Shown: positions 1 to 6,442 of the stretch, one piece after another
How positions within the stretch are numbered: the stretch's first letter is position 1
Layout: each line of letters opens with the position of its first letter
NCBI GenBank assembly: GCA_023405705.1
Contig: JAEXXR010000492.1
Coordinates: 1-7,714 of the forward strand
Direction: 5' to 3'
Source of the DNA: Actinomycetes bacterium
Lineage (GTDB): Bacteria > Actinomycetota > Thermoleophilia > Solirubrobacterales > Solirubrobacteraceae
DNA: 7,714 nucleotides
Translations under genes and position numbers: made by a program
Notes under the pieces: model-generated
Told to the model about the DNA's origin: nothing
Databases searched by the model: none
Seen by the model: only the letters and a program-made list of their open reading frames with translations

Positions 1-387
1 GAGCGCGGCGGCGTCGCGGCCGTCGTCTTCGAGCGCACGGCCGTCGCGCCGGACGGGACCGTCACCGCGACCGGCGAGACGGAGACGATCGACGCCGGCC
101 TGCTCGTCAGCTCGATCGGCTACCGCGGCATGCCGGTCGCCGGCCTGCCGTTCGACGCCGCGACCGGCACCGTCCCCAACGACGACGGCCGCGTCGCCGA
201 CCGCGCCACGGGCGCCGGCCTCCCCGGCACCTACGTCGTCGGCTGGATCAAGCGCGGGCCGACCGGCTTCATCGGCACGAACAAGGGCTGCTCGCAGGAG
301 ACCGTCGCGACGCTCGTCGACGACTGGAACGACGGGCTGCTGTCGTCGCGGGCCCTTTCGAGCGCCGGCCAGCCGAGCCGCGCCTGA
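1..387 (+). CDS. fprA: FprA-type NADPH-ferredoxin/adrenodoxin reductase, C-terminal part (5' truncated by window edge)
   Basis: The frame is open from base 1 and ends at TGA 385-387, giving 128 visible residues. The family is an FAD- and NADP-binding flavoprotein that passes electrons from NADPH to ferredoxin, feeding P450s and other ferredoxin-dependent enzymes. The recognisable block is the C-terminal flavin/NADP region: SSIGYRG, then GLPFD, then YVVGWIKRGPTGFIGTNK. These match the hallmark motifs of mycobacterial FprA and adrenodoxin reductase (VGYRG, GLPFD, GWIKRGPTG.IGTNK). From family knowledge, the W-I-K-R-G-P-T-G stretch lines the FAD/NADP site. The protein stops about 35 residues after GTNK, so it lacks the roughly 50-residue tail (W..ID..E...G..R.K) that I recall from M. 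tuberculosis FprA. No continuation of that tail is visible in the other frames before 484, so this looks like a naturally short C-terminus. It converges on the exporter operon. Confidence 0.9.
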   Translation, partial: ERGGVAAVVFERTAVAPDGTVTATGETETIDAGLLVSSIGYRGMPVAGLPFDAATGTVPNDDGRVADRATGAGLPGTYVVGWIKRGPTGFIGTNKGCSQETVATLVDDWNDGLLSSRALSSAGQPSRA

Positions 388-470
388 GCGCCGATCCGTG
401 GACCGAACGCCAACGGCCTGTGGACGCGCTTGGATGCGGCAGCACCCAGATCCGCGCCGCGGATCGGCGC
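388..470. terminator. Nested palindromes between convergent genes, candidate bidirectional terminator
   Basis: The 96 bases between the convergent stops of the reductase and the permease hold two overlapping inverted repeats. GCGCCGATCCG (388-398) is a perfect 11-base inverted repeat of CGGATCGGCGC (460-470), with 61 bases between them. Inside, 449-465 is a 17-base palindrome, GATCCGC-GCC-GCGGATC: a 7-bp stem with a 3-base loop. The two structures share bases 460-465, so they are mutually exclusive. There is no T-run. The position between two convergent 3' ends and the symmetry on both strands fit a bidirectional terminator, but this is inference. Confidence 0.45.
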
Positions 471-483
471 CCGAAGCGCGATC

Positions 484-3003
484 TCACAGCGCCGCGCTCG
501 GCGTCGGGCGCACGCGGACGGCGAGCCAGCCGGGGATTGCGAGCATCGCGACGGCGACGACGGTGACGATCGCGAGGATGCCGGCTGCGACGAGGCCGGC
601 AGTCGAGTAGACGACCGGGAAGCCCGTGATCGTCTCCAGCGCGCGGCTGAGGAGCACTTGGCCGTAGAGGCCGAAGGCGGCGCCGATCAGGCAGCCGGTG
701 CCGAGCAGGATGCTGCTTTCGACGAGCAGCGCGCGCCACAGCTCGCCCGCGGTGAAGCCGTGGACCTTGAGGCCGGCGATGGCGGGTCGGCGCTGCCAGA
801 TCATGCCGCCCATGGCCGCGGCCATTGCGAGCATGGCGGAGATCAGGACGAGCGCGGATATCTGCGACAGCCGGGCCAGGCCGTCGCGTGTCGACGCCTC
901 GTGGCGGGCGACCCGTTCGCTCTCGGTCTCGACGTCGGCGGGTATGTGGCCGGCGAGCGCGGTGCGCACGCCGTCGGCGACGGCCGGCGCGGACGCACCG
1001 GGGTCGAGCTGGATGTGGAGCGCGCTCGGGGCGGTGCTGCCCCATGCGGTTGCGTAGTCGTCGGCGTTGAGCAGGATGGAGCCGGACGGCCATCCGATGT
1101 TGGTCGAGATCCCGGCGACCCTGAACGGGGTGGGCACCGGTGTCGGGAGCGTGACGGAGCCGCCTACGTGCGCGTCGAGCAGGTCTGCGATCGCAGCGGA
1201 GAGCACGACCCAGCCGCCGTCGCGCAGCCGTCTGGTCGCCTGCTCGATGTCGCCTTCGCGGAGCTGAGCCGGCGGGATCGGCAGCGGAGCGGTTCTCGGC
1301 GGCGCCTGGACCCAGACGCGACGGTCGTCCACGTCGAGGAAGCTCCCGCGGTACTCGCCGACGGCTGCGACGCCGGGGACCGCCTCGACGGCGCTCCGCG
1401 CTCGTGTGGTCAGCTCGAACGGGCCGACCGCGAACGCGCTCGAAGTCCCGCGCAGCGTCACCCAGACCGCCGCGTTGGCGTCGACCTCCGCTGCGGCGCC
1501 GTCCAGGCCACGTTCGAGGTCCGCGTGGGCGCCGCCGATCGAGACCGTTGCGAAGACGGCGACGGCACCCGTCGCCGCGAGCGCGATCGTCCGCGTCTTC
1601 GCCAACCCCGAGCGCACTTCCAGCGCCGCGAGGACCGGGACGGGCGATCGGAGCCGGCGGGTCACCGCCTCGAAGATCGCGGTCGTCAGGCGCATCAGCG
1701 CCGGGATCAGCAGCAGCAGCGAGAAGGTGAGCGCGAAGAGGCCGGCGAGCGCCGCGTCCGGGACCGCGACGACGACGACCGCCGAGGCGGCGAGCAGCGC
1801 GAGGCCGGCGGTGACGGCCAGGCGGCGGCTCAGCGTGTTCTCGCTCGTCGGGTCCCCGGCGGCGACGTGGCGCGCGAGCACATCTCGCAGCGGAGCCAGC
1901 ACGGCCAGGCACGCGGCGACGATTCCGGCGCCGGCGGCCAGGGCGATCGATTCCGCCGTGACGATGCGCTGGCTGCCGATCGGGAAGGCGTAGGCGAGGT
2001 ATCCCGGAACGGCGCCGAAGAGGTGACGTGAGAGCTGGTCTCCGAGCGCCAGGCCGATGGCCGAGCCCACGATGCCGAGCATGAGCGCGTCGAAGAGGAG
2101 CACTTGGATCTGCGCCCATGGCTCGTAGCCGGACAGGCGCAGGTCGGCGACGAGGCGCCGCCGCTGCGGCACCGTCAGCAGCACGGCGGTGAAGGCGAAG
2201 AGGAACCCGACGAGCGCGGAGAAGATCGAGAACATCGCCGTCGACTGGCTCGTCGGGTACGCCGCCTGGTCGAACACCTCGACGTCGAAGAGGGCCGGAC
2301 GGACGTTGAGACGGTCGCCTGCGATCCGTTCGAGGGCTGCCTCCACGTCCGCGTCGCGCCCCGGCTGCGGCGCGACGTAGATCCGGGAGATCTTGCCGGG
2401 CATGCCGGTGATCTCCTGTGCCAGCGCGATCGGCATGATCGCGACCGGGCTGTGGACGAGCGGCCCGATCTCCTTGCGTTCCAGCTCCGCTCCGAGCGGA
2501 ATCGTCGTGGTCGACGCGCCGGTCTCGACCCGGACCGGTTGGTAGAGACCGACGCCGAGCCGCTCGGCCATCGGCTCCGGGAGGGCGACGGCACGTTGTC
2601 TCGCCAGCTCCTCGGCGGTGAAGTTGCGCAGCAGCACGCCGCCGAACTCGGCGAAGCGCGGATCGCCGCCGACGAGCGTGACCGGCTGGCGGCCGTCCGG
2701 GCCGATCACGTTCGCGTCGGCCTCGAGGATCGGTGCTGCGGCGCGCACGCCGTCGATCGCGACGACCTCGCGGAGCGTCGTCTCGTCGAAGCCGCCCGGT
2801 CCACGCGCCGAGAGCTGGAATCTCGTCTGGCCGACGATGCCGCTCGCGAGCTGCTCGACCGAGCCGGTCAGGCTCGTGTTGGCGACGAGCGCCGAGAAGA
2901 CGAGCGCGACGCCGACGGCGATGCCGGCGAGCGCGAGCAGCTCCTGCACCAACCGGGATCGCAGGCGCACGCGGTAGAAGTGGAGCAGCGCGAGCGGGCG
3001 CAC
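484..3003 (-). CDS. FtsX/MacB-type ABC transporter permease, duplicated architecture, 839 aa
   Basis: This is the membrane subunit of an ABC exporter of the FtsX/MacB/LolE superfamily (type VII fold). By eye there are ten hydrophobic segments, near residues 20-41, 256-278, 301-321, 351-371, 396-413, 418-437, 471-491, 715-734, 757-783 and 800-825. The large soluble regions at 42-255 and 492-714 sit where the extracytoplasmic MacB_PCD-like domain lies. The order TM, soluble domain, three TM occurs twice, joined by a two-TM linker, so the protein is an internal duplication and probably one complete pseudo-dimeric pore. Basic cytoplasmic loops follow the first TM triplet entry (PQRRRLVADLRLSGYEPW, 279-296) and TM8 (WQRRPAIAGLKVHGF, 736-750). 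These are at equivalent positions and are the typical coupling segment contacting the ATPases. The GTG start lies 2 bases after the stop of the intact ATPase gene, so translation is probably coupled. No signal peptide, MacA-like adaptor or solute-binding protein is adjacent, and the substrate is unknown. Confidence 0.9.
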   Translation of the reverse strand: MRPLALLHFYRVRLRSRLVQELLALAGIAVGVALVFSALVANTSLTGSVEQLASGIVGQTRFQLSARGPGGFDETTLREVVAIDGVRAAAPILEADANVIGPDGRQPVTLVGGDPRFAEFGGVLLRNFTAEELARQRAVALPEPMAERLGVGLYQPVRVETGASTTTIPLGAELERKEIGPLVHSPVAIMPIALAQEITGMPGKISRIYVAPQPGRDADVEAALERIAGDRLNVRPALFDVEVFDQAAYPTSQSTAMFSIFSALVGFLFAFTAVLLTVPQRRRLVADLRLSGYEPWAQIQVLLFDALMLGIVGSAIGLALGDQLSRHLFGAVPGYLAYAFPIGSQRIVTAESIALAAGAGIVAACLAVLAPLRDVLARHVAAGDPTSENTLSRRLAVTAGLALLAASAVVVVAVPDAALAGLFALTFSLLLLIPALMRLTTAIFEAVTRRLRSPVPVLAALEVRSGLAKTRTIALAATGAVAVFATVSIGGAHADLERGLDGAAAEVDANAAVWVTLRGTSSAFAVGPFELTTRARSAVEAVPGVAAVGEYRGSFLDVDDRRVWVQAPPRTAPLPIPPAQLREGDIEQATRRLRDGGWVVLSAAIADLLDAHVGGSVTLPTPVPTPFRVAGISTNIGWPSGSILLNADDYATAWGSTAPSALHIQLDPGASAPAVADGVRTALAGHIPADVETESERVARHEASTRDGLARLSQISALVLISAMLAMAAAMGGMIWQRRPAIAGLKVHGFTAGELWRALLVESSILLGTGCLIGAAFGLYGQVLLSRALETITGFPVVYSTAGLVAAGILAIVTVVAVAMLAIPGWLAVRVRPTPSAAL

Positions 3004-3005
3004 GG

Positions 3006-3722
3006 TCAGCCGGGCTGGTGGTCTCGCGCGACGAGCAGGTCGCGCGCGGGGTCGTGGGCGACGATCCGGCCGTCACGCAGCGCATGGACGTGCGTCGCGA
3101 ATCCGGCGGCCTGCGGATCGTGGGTGGCGAGCAGCATCGCGACCTGCCGCTCAGCGCAGATCTCTGTGAGCAGGGCGAGCACGGAGCGGCTGCGCTCGGT
3201 GTCGAGGCTGCCGGTCGGCTCGTCCGCGAGGACGAGCTTCGGACCGGTCGAGAGAGCGCGCGCGATCAGGATCCGCTGGCGCTCACCGGTCGACAACTGC
3301 TCAGGCCGGTGCCTCATCCGCTCACCGAGGCCGAGGCGCTCCAAGAGCGGCGTGACCCGTCTGTGCGCTTCCCGCACCCCGAGCCGCTCGCCTATGAGCT
3401 TGAGCGCCGCGTTGTCGATCGCGGGAACCCCGGGCAGGAGATCGAGCGATTGGCTGATGTAGCCGAGGTCGCGCTGCCGGTAGCGCGCCGCGTCGCGAGC
3501 GCTGAAGCCGGTCACGTCGACGCCGTCGACGCGCACGTCGCCGCTGTCAGGCTTGAGGAGCGCGGCGACGACGCTCAGGAGCGTGGTCTTGCCGGAGCCG
3601 CTGGGGCCGTAGAGCGCGACGAGATCGCCGCGAGCTACGTCGAGGGAAGCGCCGTCGAGCGCTCGCACGACATCGCCTCCGCCGCCGGGATAGCGTTTTG
3701 CGAGCTGGCGCAGCTCAAGCAC
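3006..3722 (-). CDS. ABC transporter ATP-binding protein, catalytically intact (MacB/LolD-type)
   Basis: A 238-residue nucleotide-binding subunit, of normal length for the LolD/MacB-type family that partners FtsX permeases. All catalytic elements are visible: A-loop region tyrosine Y11, Walker A GPSGSGKTT (39-47), Q-loop glutamine Q91 in GYISQ, signature LSTGERQR (143-150), Walker B LVLADEP with D167 and catalytic E168, D-loop SLD (172-174) and switch histidine H201 in LLATHD. It should bind and hydrolyse ATP at the cytoplasmic face and power the permease encoded just downstream. The start is a GTG at 3722-3720, immediately after the TGA of the preceding degenerate ATPase gene with no spacer, which implies translational coupling. 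It most likely pairs with that degenerate ATPase as a heterodimer, since both genes precede a single duplicated permease. A homodimer cannot be excluded from sequence. Confidence 0.93.
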   Translation of the reverse strand: MLELRQLAKRYPGGGGDVVRALDGASLDVARGDLVALYGPSGSGKTTLLSVVAALLKPDSGDVRVDGVDVTGFSARDAARYRQRDLGYISQSLDLLPGVPAIDNAALKLIGERLGVREAHRRVTPLLERLGLGERMRHRPEQLSTGERQRILIARALSTGPKLVLADEPTGSLDTERSRSVLALLTEICAERQVAMLLATHDPQAAGFATHVHALRDGRIVAHDPARDLLVARDHQPG

Positions 3723-4475
3723 TCAGGCCGACCGCTCGCTGCCGGGGAACTCGACCACCGTTCCACCGGATGCGCCGTCGCCGTGCTTCGGCCGCTCGGC
3801 GGGAACTACGAGACGTCCGCGGCTGAGCGAGCGCACTTCGTGCGCGTGGTGCATCGAGGGGAAGTCGGGGACGACCGTGAGCACTGCGCAGCCGTCGTCT
3901 TCTGCGGCTGAGCGCAGCAGGCCGGCGACGCGCTCGCGATCGATGACGTTGAGACCGCCGGCGGGATCGTCGATCAGCAGCAGCCGCGGTTGCCGGATCA
4001 GCGCGTGTGCGATCGACACGAGCGTGCGCGACGTGTCCGAGAGGCTCTCCCAGCGCTCCGCGGCGACGTCTGCCGCCCCGACTCGCTCCAGCGTCGCGTG
4101 CGCGCGACGCTGGGCCTCCTTCGGTCCGTGCGAGCGGTACATCGGCAACGCGACGTATGTCTGCACGTCCAGTTCGCGGCTCTGCTGGCCGGCTCTGTCC
4201 ACCCAGGCGATCGACGCTCGGTGCAGCTTTGCGAGGGCGTTGTGCGACACCTGCGCGAGGTCTCGGTCGCCCAGCATCACGCGCCCATCGTCGGGCGGTT
4301 CGAAGCCGGCCGCCATCCGCAGCAGCGTCGTCTTGCCTGCGCCGCGCTGCCCATAGACGGCGAACAGCTCGCCGGGACCGACTTCGAGCGAGATCGAGCG
4401 GAGGACCTTCAGCTCTCGCGTCCCGCGCCAGTACGACTTCGTGACGTTGTCGAGCTTCAGCACCGGGTCGGTCAC
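3723..4475 (-). CDS. Degenerate ABC ATP-binding protein, probable non-catalytic partner
   Basis: A 250-residue ABC ATPase in which the fold is clear but the catalytic motifs are altered. Walker A is intact: GQRGAGKTT (42-50, K48). The Q-loop glutamine aligns with R94 (IAWVDR). The signature is LSDTS (145-149) instead of LSGGQ/LSTGE. Walker B reads LLLIDDPAG, so the catalytic glutamate is D170. The D-loop is GLN rather than SLD. The switch histidine is replaced by P203 (LTVVPD). It probably still binds ATP but is unlikely to hydrolyse it efficiently. Asymmetric heterodimeric ABC exporters use this arrangement, with one consensus and one degenerate site. The start is a GTG (4475-4473) overlapping the padR stop as GTGA. 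A C-terminal extension of about 30 residues after the last ABC strand is rich in Gly and Pro and has no recognisable motif. The reading frame is unbroken and retains the fold, so this is not simple gene decay. Confidence 0.88.
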   Translation of the reverse strand: MTDPVLKLDNVTKSYWRGTRELKVLRSISLEVGPGELFAVYGQRGAGKTTLLRMAAGFEPPDDGRVMLGDRDLAQVSHNALAKLHRASIAWVDRAGQQSRELDVQTYVALPMYRSHGPKEAQRRAHATLERVGAADVAAERWESLSDTSRTLVSIAHALIRQPRLLLIDDPAGGLNVIDRERVAGLLRSAAEDDGCAVLTVVPDFPSMHHAHEVRSLSRGRLVVPAERPKHGDGASGGTVVEFPGSERSA

Positions 4476-5053
4476 GGCTGCGGCTCCGGCTCAGCGCGCT
4501 CGATGCGGTCCTCCAGCACGACACAGACGTCGTCGAGCCAGTCGACGAGGCACTGGAGCCAGCGGGTCGCGAAGTCGTCCACCAGCATCGCAGCGGCGTT
4601 TGCCCAGGGCACGTCGGGCCGCGATGCTGCGGCGAGGACCGGCCGTCGGAGGCCGGCCAGCTCGGCGAGGCACTCGGCCGCCTGCCGCTCGACGGCCGCG
4701 AGCAGCTCGGGGAGATCCGCTGGATCGGTCAGCAGCAGCTTCGCGCGCAACTCGTCTCTCAGATCGGCGCGCTCGCTCGGCCGAGTCACCCACTCGCGGA
4801 ACTGCTCTGCGCCTTCGCGCGTCGGGCCGTACATGACGCGAGCGGCACCACGGCGCGTACGCCCGACTCTCCGCTCGCCGACCTCGACGATCCATCCGTC
4901 GTCTTCGAGACGGTCGAGTATCCGGTAGACGGCGTTCTCCGACAGGCCGAGGAACGCAAGCCAGTCTTCGATCCGCTGACCGAGGTCATAGCCGTAGCCC
5001 GGCCGTTCCATCAGCAGACCGAGCACGACATGCCTGTTCGAAACCCCGCCCAT
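4472..5053 (-). CDS. PadR family transcriptional regulator (longer, subfamily-2-like)
   Basis: A 193-residue protein with an N-terminal winged helix. Residues 4-24 read SNRHVVLGLLMERPGYGYDL, the standard PadR opening, and recognition-helix material follows at L37-E50 (LSENAVYRILDRLE). The wing carries basic residues (R61-R72) and ends in YGPTREG. The C-terminal half (about 98-185) is helical and fits the Vir_act_alpha_C dimerisation region of longer PadR proteins. These proteins are usually repressors of a linked transporter and release DNA on binding small or lipophilic ligands. I chose ATG 5053-5051 because the family motif begins right after it and GGGGA lies a few bases upstream. The same frame is open further upstream to 5374, but that extension would cross the divergent gene and has no PadR similarity. 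It is the first gene of the exporter operon and overlaps the degenerate ATPase gene by 4 bases. Confidence 0.9.
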   Translation of the reverse strand: MGGVSNRHVVLGLLMERPGYGYDLGQRIEDWLAFLGLSENAVYRILDRLEDDGWIVEVGERRVGRTRRGAARVMYGPTREGAEQFREWVTRPSERADLRDELRAKLLLTDPADLPELLAAVERQAAECLAELAGLRRPVLAAASRPDVPWANAAAMLVDDFATRWLQCLVDWLDDVCVVLEDRIERAEPEPQP

Positions 5054-5170
5054 TTCCCCAATCCCCGGTGAACCGTGAACGTCAACGTACTCGAACACGA
5101 GCACTGACGCCACCGGTAGGCCGATCTCCCTGCCTTCGGCGCACGGAGCCCCTCGTAGGCTGGCGTCGGG
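5054..5170. promoter_or_regulatory. Divergent promoter region between padR/exporter operon and terpene synthase gene
   Basis: These 117 bases separate two divergent start codons and must hold both promoters. On the plus strand TAGGCT (5156-5161) fits the actinobacterial TANNNT -10 pattern and ends 9 bases before the ATG at 5171. The synthase transcript would then be leaderless or nearly so, which agrees with the absence of a convincing ribosome binding site. On the minus strand TTGACG (5085-5080) is a good -35 match, but its expected -10 position (ATTGGG, near 5062-5057) is poor and would put the transcription start at about the padR ATG. No CCAAT-like, riboswitch or classical PadR ATGT-N8-ACAT site was seen. 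Confidence 0.5.
5068..5086. promoter_or_regulatory. Tandem hexamer cluster, candidate PadR operator
   Basis: Three near-identical hexamers follow one another on the plus strand: GTGAAC (5068-5073), GTGAAC (5075-5080) and GTCAAC (5081-5086). They lie 15-35 bases upstream of the padR start and cover the TTGACG -35-like hexamer, where a repressor would block the operon promoter. The repeats are direct rather than palindromic, which is not the usual PadR site, so assignment to this regulator is inference from position. Confidence 0.3.
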
Positions 5171-6268
5171 ATGCTGCGCACAACTCCAGAAGACCCTTCC
5201 CCGCTCACGCCCGAGCAGGCGAGCGCTTTGTTGACGAGCGCGACCCGCCAGCTCACGTGGGGGCTGCGCGCGACCGCTGCGGAAGTCCGCCGCTGGCGTC
5301 GCTTCGCCGAGCAGATTCCGGCGGCGACGCTGCGGGATGACGCGCTCGACGCGCTCGCCACGAAGCGCGGGCACCTAGACGGCGCGGCGCTTTGCGCCAT
5401 CCTCCCTCGCCGCCGCAATGGCGACCTCATCCGAGCGGTCGTCGCGTATCAGACGATCCTCGACTTCCTCGACAACGTCAGCGAGCGCCATCCGAGCCAA
5501 GCGAACGGCCAGCAGTTGCACCGCGCGCTCGTCGAAGCGGTCGATCCGCATGGACCGATCTCCGACTACTACCTGTTCCACCCGTGGGCTGACGACGGCG
5601 GGTACCTCGTCGCGCTGGTGCAGGAGTGCAGGCGCAGCTGCCTCGCGCTGCCCGCGTTCGAGCGCATTCGCGAGACCGTCATCCGAGAAGCGCGTCTTTC
5701 GGAGGTCCTCGGTCTCAACCACGAGATCGACCCCGCGCGCCGCGACGCCGGCCTGCGGCGATGGGCAGCGGAGACGTTCCCGCGCAATGCCGAACTGCGC
5801 TGGTTCGAGCTGACCGCTGCGGCGAGCGCCTCACTGCTCGTGCACGTGCTGATCGCGCTCGCCAGCGACCCGGCGCTCACCGACCGCGAGGTCCGCGCAG
5901 TGCGAGAGGCCCACTGGCCCTGGATCGCACTCGCCGCGACGATGCTCGACAGCTACGCCGACTGGGCCGACGACCTCGCCAACGGGGACCACAGCTACGT
6001 CGCCCACTACGGGAGCGCCGAGACGGCTGCCGCGCGCATCGCGTTGAGCACCCTCACCGGCATGAGACGCGCCACGGAGCTGCCGAACGGCGCGAGACAC
6101 GCGGTCATCGTCGCCTGCATGGCGGCCCTCTATCTGTCGAAGCCAAGCGCCCGCAGGCAGCCGCTGCGGGCGACCAGCCGCGACATCGCACGCAGCGGCG
6201 GATCGCTCGTCGGCCTGCTCGTGCCGATCCTGCGCACCTGGCGGCTCGCATACGGCCAACGCGACTGA
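5171..6268 (+). CDS. DUF2600/YtpB-like large-terpene synthase (tetraprenyl-beta-curcumene synthase family)
   Basis: A 365-residue soluble, mostly helical protein, close to the 367 residues I recall for Bacillus YtpB, which cyclises heptaprenyl diphosphate (C35) to tetraprenyl-beta-curcumene. Family landmarks appear in the same order. They are an N-terminal block W42..FAEQIP, VAYQTILDFLDN (91-102; YtpB VAYQTISDYLDN), DDGGYL (141-146), LRWFE (209-213; YtpB MRWFE) and MLDSYADWADD (258-268; YtpB LLDYFIDQEED). The acidic sets D98/D101 and D260/D264/D267/D268 are the likely Mg2+-diphosphate binding sites, as in class I terpene synthases. An in-frame TAG at 5156-5158 fixes the start at or after ATG 5171. 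There is no strong ribosome binding site, and a -10-like hexamer lies close to the ATG. The substrate chain length in this organism cannot be read from sequence, and no polyprenyl diphosphate synthase gene is in the window. It is divergent from the PadR-exporter operon. Family assignment is confident; the exact product is not. Confidence 0.88.
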   Translation: MLRTTPEDPSPLTPEQASALLTSATRQLTWGLRATAAEVRRWRRFAEQIPAATLRDDALDALATKRGHLDGAALCAILPRRRNGDLIRAVVAYQTILDFLDNVSERHPSQANGQQLHRALVEAVDPHGPISDYYLFHPWADDGGYLVALVQECRRSCLALPAFERIRETVIREARLSEVLGLNHEIDPARRDAGLRRWAAETFPRNAELRWFELTAAASASLLVHVLIALASDPALTDREVRAVREAHWPWIALAATMLDSYADWADDLANGDHSYVAHYGSAETAAARIALSTLTGMRRATELPNGARHAVIVACMAALYLSKPSARRQPLRATSRDIARSGGSLVGLLVPILRTWRLAYGQRD

Positions 6269-6389
6269 CCAGCGCGTCTGAACTTCGCCGCGGAGTGTTC
6301 GCAGCGCAGGGATTGGCTAGGCCATCGCCCCGAAATACGGTTCCGCTGCGCTCAGTCGACTCAGCGGCATCCCAACCACCGAGTCGGCG

Positions 6390-6435
6390 CCGAGCGTGAC
6401 CGCCCTCACCCCCTCTGGGCGGCACGCTCCGGTTT
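6390..6435 (+). terminator. Strong stem-loop followed by TTT, probable terminator of the terpene synthase gene
   Basis: The 5' arm CC-GAGCGTG-a-CCGCCC (6390-6405) pairs with GGGCGG-CACGCTC-c-GG (6417-6432). This gives 15 base pairs interrupted only by single-base bulges at A6399 and C6430, with an 11-base pyrimidine-rich loop (6406-6416). TTT follows directly at 6433-6435. It begins about 120 bases after the synthase stop and ends about 80 bases before the next start. It fits an intrinsic terminator of the short-U-tract kind seen in GC-rich bacteria, though a structured leader is also possible. Confidence 0.6.
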
Positions 6436-6442
6436 GCGCGGG

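Noticed and set aside
430..2031. Long plus-strand open frames opposite the permease and ATPases (also 2104-3462 and 2733-3911)
   Set aside because: Products are low-complexity, rich in Arg/Asp/Glu/Gly, and antisense to well-supported genes. GC-rich codon structure produces such open frames by default.
269..3085. Very long minus-strand open frame (938 residues) overlapping the permease in another frame
   Set aside because: Its product is dominated by Arg, Ala, Gly and Pro with no domain. It is a frame shadow of the permease gene, whose own frame has clear TM segments and FtsX features.
3723..4475. Pseudogene call for the degenerate ATPase
   Set aside because: The frame is complete, tightly coupled to both neighbours and keeps Walker A and the overall fold. 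The changes fall on catalytic positions only, which suggests a maintained non-catalytic subunit rather than decay.
5054..5374. N-terminal extension of the PadR protein by 107 residues
   Set aside because: The extension is Arg-rich, has no similarity to the family, and would overlap the start of the divergent terpene synthase gene. The PadR motif begins immediately after ATG 5053-5051.
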